From Brevundimonas sp. LM2 (lineage in GTDB: Bacteria > Pseudomonadota > Alphaproteobacteria > Caulobacterales > Caulobacteraceae), in assembly GCF_002002865.1 (NCBI RefSeq), contig NZ_CP019508.1:2460501-2524500 (forward strand): a stretch of DNA of 64,000 nucleotides. The letters are read 5' to 3'. Positions 1 to 8,724 of this stretch are shown piece after piece (the stretch's first letter is position 1; every line of letters begins with the position of its first letter). The translations under genes and the position numbers were made by a program. The notes under the pieces were generated by a model, which was given only the letters and a program-made list of their open reading frames with translations, made no database searches and was not told the DNA's origin.

Positions 1-326
1 ACGCAGGCCTGACCGCTTTTGTGCTTGCCCAGCCGGCTGAGGAGGTCGGCCCGGGCCTGATCATCGGCCGCAAGGTAGAGGACCAGATTGGCCTTGCGTG
101 GCGAGAAGCCCACCAGGGGCGCATCCCCCTCATGGCCGCTGGCGTAGCGGTAGTGATAGGTGCCGAAGCCGATGATGGACGGGCCCCACATCTTCGGGGG
201 ATGGCCGGTCGTCTCGGTCAGCAGAGCCAGCAGCGCCCTGGCGTCCTCGCGCCGTCCGGGTTGCTCCACCGCCGTGATGAAATCCTCGACCGACCCGGCG
301 GTCGGCTTGGTCTTCGTTTCCACCAT
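1..326 (-). CDS. DUF1801 family protein, 3' end outside window
   Basis: The frame opens at an ATG at 326 and stays open to the left edge, so about 108 residues of the N-terminal part are visible. After a short polar start comes the segment 'VEDFITAVEQ' followed by 'RREDARALLALL', and then 'MWGPSIIGFG' with 'YASGHEGD' and 'VGFSPRKANLVLYL'. This order is typical of DUF1801 (YdhG-like) small cytosolic proteins. The biochemical role of that family is not established. The gene lies 16 bases downstream of the stop of the acyltransferase gene on the same strand and may be co-transcribed with it. The left truncation is only the window edge. Confidence 0.75.
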   Translation of the reverse strand, partial: MVETKTKPTAGSVEDFITAVEQPGRREDARALLALLTETTGHPPKMWGPSIIGFGTYHYRYASGHEGDAPLVGFSPRKANLVLYLAADDQARADLLSRLGKHKSGQAC

Positions 327-342
327 GGCTCAACCTCTCCGT

Positions 343-1458
343 TCAGCTTCCGACGCGCGGCCGGGCCGTCCAGTGGTCGATCACGCGCTGGGCCGGGGTC
401 TCGACCAGACGGTGGGCGGCCACGGCCAGGACCAGGATAAGGCCGAACAGGCCGAGGGCGAAGAGGTCGTTGATCCAGACCGAGCCGAAGTCGATGCGAC
501 GACCGCCGGGCACCCATCCGACCTTGTGGGCCGCGATCATCAGCACGGTCAGGACGAACATGTGGACCATGTAGATGGCGAAGGACCAGCGGCCGAGCGT
601 GACCAGGGCCGGATGGTCGAGCCACCGGGACAGGGCGCCGTCCTCGCCGGCGAAGACCCAGACGACGCCGAGGAAGAGAAGCGACACCAGAACAGTCACC
701 GGCCCGGTGACCCAGCCGATGAAGCCGCAGATCGCCAGGACGGCGGCGACTTCCAGCGCCGTGGCGGCGTGGCCCTTCAGTCTGGGGATCCGGGTCCAGA
801 CGCCCTGGAGCAGACAGCCGAGGAAAAAACCATAAACGGCGCGGGGCACGGCGAGGTCGTAGGTCGTGTTCATCCAGCGCCGGGCATAGGCGAGCACCAG
901 GATCGCGCCGATCACCGCCAGCACGGCCCCGATCCCGCGAAACCGCCGGGGCGCGACCAAAACCAGGCCGGCGAAGACGGCATAGCAGGCGACCTCGGCG
1001 CTGAGCGTCCAGGCGGGCCCGTTCCAGGTCAGGTAGGGGTGCACGTGCCAGGCCTGGACCAGCAGCAGATTGGTGACGATGGCCTCGACCGAGCGATCGC
1101 GCGTGAACGGCGGCGCGGAGTCGACATTGAACCACAGCCGGGCCAGCTCCAGCCCGACGAAGAGCGCGAGCATCAGAGCATGCAGGGGCCAGACCCGGCC
1201 CAGACGACGCACCATGAACCGGCCGCCGTCGCGCGGGGTCGCCAGTCGCCCGGCATAGGCATGGGCGATGACGAAACCCGACAGGACGAAGAAATAGTCG
1301 ACGAACAGATAGCCGTGCTGGACCAGGCCCCAGTCGCGCCAGTGGCTGGCGATCGGCATATGGAACATCACCACCAGCACGGCGCAGAGGCCACGCAGGG
1401 AGTCCAGGGCCTCGAAACGGCGCGGCGAGAACGGGGGTGCGGGCAGAGGCGGGATCAC
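343..1458 (-). CDS. acyltransferase 3 family membrane protein (OafA/YrhL-like)
   Basis: A 371-residue polytopic inner-membrane protein. It opens with 'FEALDSLRGLCAVLVVMFH', which carries the R-x10-H signature (Arg22, His33) of acyltransferase-3 enzymes. 'FFVLSGFVIAHAY' and about nine further hydrophobic segments follow. Members move acyl groups, often acetyl, onto extracytoplasmic sugars such as O-antigen, exopolysaccharide or peptidoglycan. The acceptor here cannot be told from sequence. The length is normal for the core family without an SGNH domain. The GalE and guanylyltransferase genes 5-8 kb away also point to surface polysaccharide, but they are not in the same operon. Confidence 0.85.
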   Translation of the reverse strand: MIPPLPAPPFSPRRFEALDSLRGLCAVLVVMFHMPIASHWRDWGLVQHGYLFVDYFFVLSGFVIAHAYAGRLATPRDGGRFMVRRLGRVWPLHALMLALFVGLELARLWFNVDSAPPFTRDRSVEAIVTNLLLVQAWHVHPYLTWNGPAWTLSAEVACYAVFAGLVLVAPRRFRGIGAVLAVIGAILVLAYARRWMNTTYDLAVPRAVYGFFLGCLLQGVWTRIPRLKGHAATALEVAAVLAICGFIGWVTGPVTVLVSLLFLGVVWVFAGEDGALSRWLDHPALVTLGRWSFAIYMVHMFVLTVLMIAAHKVGWVPGGRRIDFGSVWINDLFALGLFGLILVLAVAAHRLVETPAQRVIDHWTARPRVGS

Positions 1459-1503
1459 GCGCCGCCTGTTAGCGCCGTCTGAAGCGTTGCGATACAGCCG
1501 ACG

Positions 1504-1926
1504 TCAAGCTGGCGGGGGCGACCAGCCGTCCGGGGCGATGTTGAAGAAGGCGAAGTCGAAGCCCGGGGCGACCGTGCAGCCGACCAGACTCCAGTCGCCC
1601 AGACTGCGCGCCATCTGCCAGGCCCCGGCCGGGACCACGGCCTGGGGCCTCTGCCCCGCCTGCAGGTCGTCGCCCAGGGTCAGCCGCCGCTCGGTGGTGT
1701 CGGCGATCCGCAACTCCATCGGCGCGCCGTCGTAGAAATGCCAGAGCTCGGCGGAGTCGACGTGATGCCAGCGCGAGGCCTCGTCCCGGGTCAGAAGGAA
1801 ATAGATCGCCGTGCCGACCGAACGCCCATCGACCTCGCGCGGGTCGCGGAAGGTCTCACGGTAATAGCCGCCCTCGGGATGGGGCTGAAGGTTCAACAGG
1901 GCGATGGCTTCGGCGGCGGTCAGCAT
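1504..1926 (-). CDS. cupin domain protein (DUF985 family)
   Basis: A 140-residue soluble protein with the DUF985 cupin layout. It starts 'LNLQPHPEGGYYRETFRDP', then 'TAIYFLLTRDEASRWHHVDSAELWHFYDG', then 'VVPAGAWQMARSLGDWSLVGCTVAPGFDF'. The HH pair and the E-x-WHF segment match the metal-site strands of cupins. Members are small beta-barrel proteins. Some are annotated as epimerase-like, but none has a well-settled reaction. It sits alone between the acyltransferase and the oppositely oriented lytic transglycosylase, whose start is 174 bases away. The family assignment is firm; no function is assigned. Confidence 0.85.
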   Translation of the reverse strand: MLTAAEAIALLNLQPHPEGGYYRETFRDPREVDGRSVGTAIYFLLTRDEASRWHHVDSAELWHFYDGAPMELRIADTTERRLTLGDDLQAGQRPQAVVPAGAWQMARSLGDWSLVGCTVAPGFDFAFFNIAPDGWSPPPA

Positions 1927-2100
1927 GCCGTCAGCCTACTCTGACTCGTCCCGGCGTGAAGGGTGGCGGGCCGTGGAAAGTGTCCCGACGGACACGGTTG
2001 ACGGGTCCTTCCTTCAGACGGCTCGACGGTTCGCCTTACTGGTGCGCTATTTGTCGGGATCATGGTTGGGCCCCACAGGCTGCGGAGACGTTACAGAGCC

Positions 2101-3372
2101 ATGCGCCTAGACTATCGCCTCGTCCTGATCGCCTGCGTCTCGGCCTGCGCGCCGATGCTTCCGGCCGCCCCACCGGTGACCCCTGTGGCACCCGCCAGAC
2201 CGCAGCCCCTGCCCTCCGCCGCCCCGACCGCCAGCCCGACACCTTCGCCGGCCGAAAGCTACGCCAGCGTGGCGAGCTGGAAGGACGGCTTTCTGACCCG
2301 GCACGGCGGCGGCCGACGCGCCCAGTATGCGCAGCAGCTGGAGGGATTCACGCCCGATCCGGACGTCGTCCGCCTGGACCGCAACCAGCCCGAGTTCAGC
2401 CGCCCGGCGGGGGCCTATATCGCCAACGCCGCCTCCGCCGCCCGAATCGCTGAGGCCCGCCGCCGGATCGACGCCGTGCCCTGGGCCGTGACCCAGCGAT
2501 TCGGCGTGCCGGCCGAGATCCTGGTCTCGATCTGGGGCAATGAATCCAGCTTCGGCCAGGTCCAGGGCGACAACGACGTGATTCGCTCGCTGGCGACCCT
2601 GGCCTATGACGGCCGCCGCCGCGACTGGGCCGAGGACCAGCTGAAACACGCGCTGGACATCGTCATCGACGGCCGACGCGACCGGTCCGGGCTCAAGGGG
2701 AGCTGGGCCGGAGCCATGGGCCAAACCCAGTTCATGCCCGACAACTATCTGCGCCTCGGCATCGACCAGAACGAGGACGGAAAGGTCGACATCTGGGGCT
2801 CGGACGCCGACGCCCTGGCCTCGGCCGCCAACCTGCTGGCCCAGGCCGGATGGAAGCGGGGTCAGGGCTGGGGCTATGAGATCGTGCTGCCGGCCGGCTT
2901 CGACTATGCCCTGGCCGAGGCCGAAGGCCGGCCCTGGAGCGAGTGGGCGCGGCAAGGCGTGACCCTGGCCCAGGGCGGGGCCCCGAACGCGGCCGAGGCG
3001 GCCGAGGCGGGCATCGTCCTGCTGCCTCAGGGCGCGCGGGGCCCGGCCTTCCTGGCCCTGCCCAACCACTATGTGATCCGCCGCTACAACAACTCGGTCA
3101 GCTATGCCCTGGCGATCGGGCTGACCGCCGACGGTATCGCCGGCAAGCCGGGGGTGGTCGCCACCTGGCCCGACGACGGCCCGATCTCGCGCGCGCAGCG
3201 GCTGGGGGCCCAGACGGCCCTCGCGCGGATGGGATTCGACCCCGGCACGATCGACGGCGTGGTCGGCTCGGGCACCCGCCGGGCCTTGAAGCAGTGGCAG
3301 GTCGCCAACGGACGCGTGGCGGACGGCTATCTGACGGCGGCCCTGGCCGACGAGCTGATGCGGGGGATGTAG
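2101..3372 (+). CDS. lytic murein transglycosylase, MltB type, with C-terminal peptidoglycan-binding domain
   Basis: This enzyme cleaves the MurNAc-GlcNAc glycosidic bond of peptidoglycan with formation of 1,6-anhydroMurNAc. I chose the ATG at 2101 (423 residues) over an in-frame upstream start because it places a signal peptide at the N-terminus with lipobox L-I-A-C (Cys12), so the product is a lipoprotein. A Pro/Ala-rich linker (about residues 20-52) precedes the SLT_2 catalytic domain, whose acid is Glu148 in 'IWGNESSFG', followed by 'GSWAGAMGQTQFMP'. The last 60 residues, around 'AQTALARMGFDPGTIDGVVGSGTRRALKQWQ', form a PG_binding_1 repeat. It is a single gene, probably acting from the periplasmic face of the outer membrane. 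Confidence 0.92.
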   Translation: MRLDYRLVLIACVSACAPMLPAAPPVTPVAPARPQPLPSAAPTASPTPSPAESYASVASWKDGFLTRHGGGRRAQYAQQLEGFTPDPDVVRLDRNQPEFSRPAGAYIANAASAARIAEARRRIDAVPWAVTQRFGVPAEILVSIWGNESSFGQVQGDNDVIRSLATLAYDGRRRDWAEDQLKHALDIVIDGRRDRSGLKGSWAGAMGQTQFMPDNYLRLGIDQNEDGKVDIWGSDADALASAANLLAQAGWKRGQGWGYEIVLPAGFDYALAEAEGRPWSEWARQGVTLAQGGAPNAAEAAEAGIVLLPQGARGPAFLALPNHYVIRRYNNSVSYALAIGLTADGIAGKPGVVATWPDDGPISRAQRLGAQTALARMGFDPGTIDGVVGSGTRRALKQWQVANGRVADGYLTAALADELMRGM

Positions 3373-3386
3373 GGCCGCGCGAGACC

Positions 3387-3531
3387 TCTCCCTCCCCCTC
3401 GGGGGAGGGTCGTCGCGAAGCGACGGGGTGGGAACGGCCGGCGACGTGGCGACGAACTGAAGGACCTTGCCTGGCCGCCCCCACCCGGTCTCCGCTACGC
3501 TCCGACCCCCCTCCCCCGCGGGGGGAGGGAA
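3387..3531. repeat. MITE-like imperfect inverted-repeat element
   Basis: This is the gap between the convergent transglycosylase and cysS genes. The left arm contains a hairpin CCCTCCCCC-tc-GGGGGAGGG (about 3390-3409), then CGTCGC-gaa-GCGACG (3411-3425), then GGGGTGGG. The right arm is the approximate reverse complement: CCCACCC, a TCCGCTACGCTCCGA segment, then CCCTCCCCC-gc-GGGGGGAGGG ending near 3528. The two ends therefore pair over roughly 45 bases with internal sub-hairpins. It may act as a bidirectional terminator or mRNA stabiliser and looks like a dispersed REP/MITE-type element. Other copies are expected elsewhere in the genome. Confidence 0.7.
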
Positions 3532-3542
3532 AAGACCGAGCC

Positions 3543-4952
3543 CTACTCCTTCAGCCGCCAGGTCGCGCCCGTCGGGCCATCCATCACGACCACGTTCAGC
3601 GCCGTCAGCCGGTCGCGGATGCGGTCCGCCTCGGGCCAGTTCTTCTCCGCGCGGGCGGTGACGCGTTCGGCCAGCAGGGTCTCGACCTCGGCCTTAAGCG
3701 CGTCGTCGGCTCCGCCCTCGAACCACTGATCGGGGCTGGACAGCAGCACGCCCAGGATCTGGCCCGAGGCCAGCAGCTCGGCCTTGGCGATGCCGACGGC
3801 GTGGTGGTCGCCGGCAGTCATGGCGCGCTCGATCTCGCTGGAGAGGGCGAACAGGGTGGCCATGGCCCCCGGGGTGTTCAGGTCGTCGGAGATGGCCGTC
3901 AGGAACTCCGGCGAGGGCATGTCGCCGAGCGCCGCGACGGTCTCGGCCCGGCGCAGGGCCCCGTACAGACGATCCAGATTCTTGCGCGACTGGTCCAGCA
4001 GGCTCTGGTTCCAGTCCAGCGGCTGGCGGTAGTGGGCGCTGAGCAGGGCCCAGCGGACGACCTCGCCCGGCATGGTCTGCACCAGGTCGTGCAGCAGCAG
4101 GACGTTTCCGACCGACTTGGACATCTTCTCGGCGTCCACCGTCAGGAAGCCATTGTGCATCCAGTAGCGACTGTAGGCGTCGTGCGCGGCGTCGTCATGG
4201 GCATGGCCGTGGGCGCAGACCCCTTGGGCGATCTCATTCTCGTGGTGCGGAAACACCAGGTCGATCCCGCCGCCGTGAATGTCGATCGGCAGTCCCAGGG
4301 TCTGTTCGATCATGGCCGAGCATTCGATATGCCAGCCGGGCCGCCCCTGCCCCCACGGCGACGGCCAGGAGGGTTCGTCGGGCTTGGAGGGCTTCCACAG
4401 GACGAAATCGTGCGGGTTCTTCTTGTAGGGCGCGACCTCGACCCGAGCCCCGGCAATCATGTCGTCCAGGTTGCGGCCGGACAGCGCCCCGTAGGCCGGA
4501 TAGCTTGAGACGTCGAACAGCACATGGCCCTCGGCGGCATAGGCGCAACCCTGGTCCAGGATTTGGCCGATCTGTTCGACGATGGCGGCCATGTGGTCGG
4601 TGACGTGAGGGGCGAGGTCGGGGGCGGTGACGTTCAGCGCCGTCATGTCGGCCAGATAGGCGGCTTCGTAGCGCTCCGTGACTTGGCCGATCGGCACGCC
4701 TTCCCGATGCGCCTTCGCATTGATCTTGTCGTCCACGTCGGTGACGTTGCGGGCATAGACGACGCTGTCGGCCCCGTATTCGCGGCGCAGCAGCCGGACC
4801 AGCACGTCGAACACGACCGGCGGCCGGGCATTGCCGATGTGGGCATAGTCATAGACCGTCGGGCCGCAGACATAGAGGGTCACCCGCTCCGGGTCGCGCG
4901 GCACGAAGGCCCGCTTCTGGCGCTGCAGGGTGTCGTGAAGGAAAAGCGTCAT
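3543..4952 (-). CDS. cysS: cysteinyl-tRNA synthetase
   Basis: Charges tRNA-Cys with cysteine in the cytosol (class I aminoacyl-tRNA synthetase). The 469 residues include the zinc-site cysteine in 'LYVCGPTVYDYAHIGNARP' (Cys29, HIGN at 38-41), 'GWHIECSAM' (Cys211), 'FPHHENE' (235-241, the other zinc ligands), and KMSKS at 276-280. The length is standard for bacterial CysS. The anticodon-binding DALR-type C-terminus is present. The ATG at 4952 has 155 bases of upstream sequence shared with the divergent folE promoter region. Confidence 0.98.
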   Translation of the reverse strand: MTLFLHDTLQRQKRAFVPRDPERVTLYVCGPTVYDYAHIGNARPPVVFDVLVRLLRREYGADSVVYARNVTDVDDKINAKAHREGVPIGQVTERYEAAYLADMTALNVTAPDLAPHVTDHMAAIVEQIGQILDQGCAYAAEGHVLFDVSSYPAYGALSGRNLDDMIAGARVEVAPYKKNPHDFVLWKPSKPDEPSWPSPWGQGRPGWHIECSAMIEQTLGLPIDIHGGGIDLVFPHHENEIAQGVCAHGHAHDDAAHDAYSRYWMHNGFLTVDAEKMSKSVGNVLLLHDLVQTMPGEVVRWALLSAHYRQPLDWNQSLLDQSRKNLDRLYGALRRAETVAALGDMPSPEFLTAISDDLNTPGAMATLFALSSEIERAMTAGDHHAVGIAKAELLASGQILGVLLSSPDQWFEGGADDALKAEVETLLAERVTARAEKNWPEADRIRDRLTALNVVVMDGPTGATWRLKE

Positions 4953-5107
4953 TTTGAAGCGTAGCAGTTCGTTTTCTTGCGGGACGGTGCGCGCGTCCCA
5001 TATAGCCGAGTTGACGCCGCGAACAGCCGTGGCATCGAACAGGGAGAGCGACGCGCGTCAATCCGGGGCCCCCGTCCCGGCGCTACTGGTCGCTAAGAAA
5101 ACACCTC

Positions 5108-5722
5108 ATGGACGCCAACGCCTCCAGGCCGACGCTCGTCGGCAACGATCATCTGTCCCGCCCGACCCGCGAGGAGGCCCTGGCCGCCGTCCGCACCCTG
5201 ATCGCCTGGTCCGGCGACAATCCCGATCGCGAGGGCCTGCTGGACACGCCCAAGCGCGTCGTCGACGCCTATGGCGAGTGGTTCGAGGGCTATACCGCCG
5301 ATCCGGCCAAGGAGCTGAGCCGCACGTTCGAGGACGTGCAGGGCTATGACGACATGGTGCTGCTGCGCGACATCGAGGTCGAGAGCCATTGCGAGCACCA
5401 CATGGCCCCGTTCCTGGGCAAGGCCTATGTTGCCTACATCCCGACCGAGAAGGTCGTCGGCATCTCCAAGATCGCGCGCGTGGTGGAGATCTTCTCCAAA
5501 CGCCTGCAGACCCAGGAGACCCTGACCCAGGAGATCGCCGGGTCGCTGGAGGACCACCTGTCGCCGGCCGGGGTCGCCGTCCTGATCGACGCCGAGCACC
5601 AGTGCATGACGACGCGCGGCGTTCACCACCGCCACGTCTCGACCATCACCACCCGCTTCACCGGGGCGTTCAAGACCGATCCGGCCCTGATCGAGCGGTT
5701 TTTGAAGCTGGCCAAAGGCTGA
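5108..5722 (+). CDS. folE: GTP cyclohydrolase I
   Basis: Converts GTP to 7,8-dihydroneopterin triphosphate, the first step of folate and (via QueD) queuosine precursor synthesis. The 204 residues contain the zinc and active-site motifs '[11 protein letters not shown]' and '[11 protein letters not shown]', plus '[20 protein letters not shown]' of the T-fold core. Length and layout match the type IA enzyme. It is divergent from cysS and is followed by a hairpin, so it is probably monocistronic. QueF, a later enzyme in the queuosine branch, is also in this window at 54815-55276. Confidence 0.98.
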   Translation: MDANASRPTLVGNDHLSRPTREEALAAVRTLIAWSGDNPDREGLLDTPKRVVDAYGEWFEGYTADPAKELSRTFEDVQGYDDMVLLRDIEVESHCEHHMAPFLGKAYVAYIPTEKVVGISKIARVVEIFSKRLQTQETLTQEIAGSLEDHLSPAGVAVLIDAEHQCMTTRGVHHRHVSTITTRFTGAFKTDPALIERFLKLAKG

Positions 5723-5730
5723 TCTTCCCC

Positions 5731-5772
5731 TCGGGCGCGAAAACCGGAGCCCTGGAACCGGATCGCGCCCGA
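5731..5772 (+). terminator. hairpin after folE
   Basis: TCGGGCGCGA (5731-5740) pairs perfectly with TCGCGCCCGA (5763-5772) across a 22-base loop, nine bases after the folE stop. There is no run of T, so it is a weak candidate for termination or mRNA 3'-end protection. Confidence 0.45.
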
Positions 5773-5867
5773 GACCGCTTTACAAGCCGGGCGCCAGCCG
5801 CCAGAAACCGTTCGAACATTCGCGATGCTCGCGCCCCGCCGCCGAGCCTGCATGGAGAAGACATCAC

Positions 5868-6302
<435 letters not shown>

Positions 6303-6327
6303 AAGCTTCGCGCCCACGCACCTGTCA

Positions 6328-6358
6328 GGGCCGCGTCTCGCAAGGGACGCGGCCCTTT
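6328..6358 (+). terminator. intrinsic terminator of exbD
   Basis: GGGCCGCGTC (6328-6337) pairs perfectly with GACGCGGCCC (6346-6355) over an 8-base loop and is followed by TTT. It begins 25 bases after the exbD stop. Confidence 0.8.
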
Positions 6359-6475
6359 CCATATGGCGTCGGGGTTTAGGATCGCGAAGGTCGCGAGGCC
6401 ACTCACCTGTCCGGTCAGGTCATACGCAGAGCGTTGGACCCGGCGACGGCCCGCACGCCTTCGCCGCGATCAAGC

Positions 6476-8695
6476 CTAGTCCAGACCCAGGCGGCCTGCG
6501 CCACCGGCGAGCTCCCAGCTGGACACCAGCTGACCGAAGGCCGCCATGATATGGTAGAAGGACGTGGCGGGTGCGGGTTCGTCCATGAAGCTGCGATCCG
6601 GCAGGCTCTTGTCATGCCATAGCCCGGCCGGGGTGAGGTACAGCCACAGAGCGCGCTGCGCGGCGGCAGCCTGCCTGAGATATTGCGCCCGTTCGACGTC
6701 CTCCGACAGTTCCGCGAGGATCAGGGAGGCCTTCAGCCATTCCGTCTGTGGCCACAGACGTGCGCGACGGCTGCGGATGGAGCCGTCGTCATTCAGAGCG
6801 TCCAGGGCCACGCCGCGGCGCTCGTCGAGCCCTCCAAGGCCGAACGCGAACAGGCTCTTGGCGGCGGCGACCGCCGCGCTGGAGCCCCGGGCGCGGCCGT
6901 GCCGCGCCAGCAACCAGGCCCATTCGAACTGGTGACCGGGCTCGACCAGCCGTCCGGCCTCGCCCTCGGCCGGGGCCCAGTCGGCGTCGAAGAACTCACG
7001 CAGGAAGCCACCCGCCGGATCGATGAAGCGGGAGAACGCCAGTGCGACCAGGCGATCCGCCATCTGGGCCCACTCCGGATCGCCGGTGAGGGCCTCCCAG
7101 GCCATGCTGGCCTCGAGCAGGTGCATGTGACAGTTCGATTGATACGGATCGGTCCCGCTCTCGACCAGCGCCCCATTGGGAAGCGCCTGAGCCAGCAGCA
7201 CGTCCCTGAGACGCGCGGCGGCCTGGTCCAGGTCACCCCAGGCCCCCCCCGGCACGCCGGCCTGCCGGGCGGCGGCCAGGGCGAACAAGACGAAGGCCTG
7301 ATCATAGACCATGGCCGTCTCGTCCAGCGGTTCGCCGTCCGCTGACAACAGGGTGCGGCACAGTCCATCGCTTCGCAGATAGTCGACGTGCAGCCGCTCC
7401 AGCCCGGTCGACACGGCCCGCCTCCAGGGGCCGGCCCAACCGAGCCGTCCCGCTTCGGAGAAGACATAGATCTGGCGCGCCTGCACGCGGGCCCGCCTGG
7501 AACTCGGCGCACTGCGGCCGTCGAGGCTGAGGCTTTCCTGGAACACCCCGGCTTCCGATTGTCCGAGCGTGGACCAGGTGGGCAGGGCGCGCGTGCGAAG
7601 CCAGTCAGCGAACCGCGCCGCTCCGGCGGCCAGGGCTTCGACTTCGGCGGCCGCGAAGTCCAGATGGCGCGGCGACGTCAGCTTGAGCCGCTCGACCACC
7701 TTCTTCACATCCTGGGCGCGGCTCAGATCGCAGACCAGAACGGCGTCCTGCTCGGCGATGATGGCGAGGTTCCGGACGCCGATGGCGGCGATGATGACGC
7801 CGTCGGGTGCACGGGTCAGACAGCCTTCCGAGTCCTCGAACAGCTGGAGACCCGAGTTCCCCTCGCCGCTTTCGGCGATCGCGTCCCAGGCGCCGAGATC
7901 CGACCAGGCGAAATCGACCGCCAGAACCGAAGCCGCGTGGGTCTTTTCCATCACGGCATAGTCGATCGAGACCTTTGGCGATCGGTTGAAGGCCGCGCCG
8001 AGCACATGGACGCCGGCCAGTCCGCCGGCCGTGACGGCCGCCCGGGCCGCGTCTTCCACGGCCGGCGCATGGGATTTGAGCTCGTCCAGAAGGACCCTGG
8101 CCGATACGACGAAATTGCCGCTGTTCCAGAGATAGCCCGAAGCGATGTAGTGGGCGGCCAGCGCGGCGTCCGGCTTTTCCACGAAGGCTTCGACGTCGGA
8201 CAGGCCGTGGCCCGCGGCCTTGATGTAGCCATAGGCCGCCGACGGCGCCGTCGGTCGAACGCCGAGCGTCACGATGCGGCCGTCCGAAGCCGCGCTGGCC
8301 GCCGCCTCGCGCGCGGCCTCGCGAAAAGCTTCCGCGTCCGGGATACTATGGTCCGAGGCGACGAAGACATTCACCCCATGACGGTCGGCCGCCTGCGTCC
8401 AGATCGCCGCCGCCGCCATGGCAGCGGCGGAGTCCCGCGCTTCCGGCTCGAGCAGGACGACGGCCTGGACATCGACTTCGTCGAGCTGTTCCAGCACCCA
8501 TTGCCGGTGGGCGACGCCCGCGACGACGATCAGCGCACCGCCGTCGCCGGCGAGGGGGGCGACCCGCGAGATCGTGTCCTGGAACAGGGAGCGGTTGCCC
8601 AGCATCGGCATGAACTGCTTGGGCCGGGACGGGCGCGACGCCGGCCACAGGCGCGTTCCACCCCCGCCGCACATGATCACAGGGTAAAGCGCCAT
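6476..8695 (-). CDS. fusion of mannose-1-phosphate guanylyltransferase and AGE-family epimerase/isomerase
   Basis: A 739-residue cytosolic protein with two enzyme domains. Residues 1 to about 350 are a ManC-type nucleotidyltransferase with the signature 'MCGGGGTRLWPASRPSRPKQF', then 'FVEKPD', 'YLWNSGNF' and 'SIDYAVMEK', which would make GDP-mannose from GTP and mannose 1-phosphate. From about residue 385 there is an (alpha/alpha)6-barrel AGE domain ('GVFQESLSLDGR', 'NCHMHLLEASMAWE', 'VEPGHQFEWAWLL') of the N-acylglucosamine 2-epimerase / mannose isomerase family. It replaces the cupin phosphomannose isomerase found in standard bifunctional ManC. I chose the ATG at 8695 because GGAGGG lies just upstream and the guanylyltransferase motif starts there. 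The gene lies 29 bases after galE on the same strand, suggesting an exopolysaccharide sugar-nucleotide operon. Confidence 0.88.
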   Translation of the reverse strand: MALYPVIMCGGGGTRLWPASRPSRPKQFMPMLGNRSLFQDTISRVAPLAGDGGALIVVAGVAHRQWVLEQLDEVDVQAVVLLEPEARDSAAAMAAAAIWTQAADRHGVNVFVASDHSIPDAEAFREAAREAAASAASDGRIVTLGVRPTAPSAAYGYIKAAGHGLSDVEAFVEKPDAALAAHYIASGYLWNSGNFVVSARVLLDELKSHAPAVEDAARAAVTAGGLAGVHVLGAAFNRSPKVSIDYAVMEKTHAASVLAVDFAWSDLGAWDAIAESGEGNSGLQLFEDSEGCLTRAPDGVIIAAIGVRNLAIIAEQDAVLVCDLSRAQDVKKVVERLKLTSPRHLDFAAAEVEALAAGAARFADWLRTRALPTWSTLGQSEAGVFQESLSLDGRSAPSSRRARVQARQIYVFSEAGRLGWAGPWRRAVSTGLERLHVDYLRSDGLCRTLLSADGEPLDETAMVYDQAFVLFALAAARQAGVPGGAWGDLDQAAARLRDVLLAQALPNGALVESGTDPYQSNCHMHLLEASMAWEALTGDPEWAQMADRLVALAFSRFIDPAGGFLREFFDADWAPAEGEAGRLVEPGHQFEWAWLLARHGRARGSSAAVAAAKSLFAFGLGGLDERRGVALDALNDDGSIRSRRARLWPQTEWLKASLILAELSEDVERAQYLRQAAAAQRALWLYLTPAGLWHDKSLPDRSFMDEPAPATSFYHIMAAFGQLVSSWELAGGAGRLGLD

Positions 8696-8724
8696 AGTCC
8701 CTCCAGATCCGGCGTCGTGAACGG

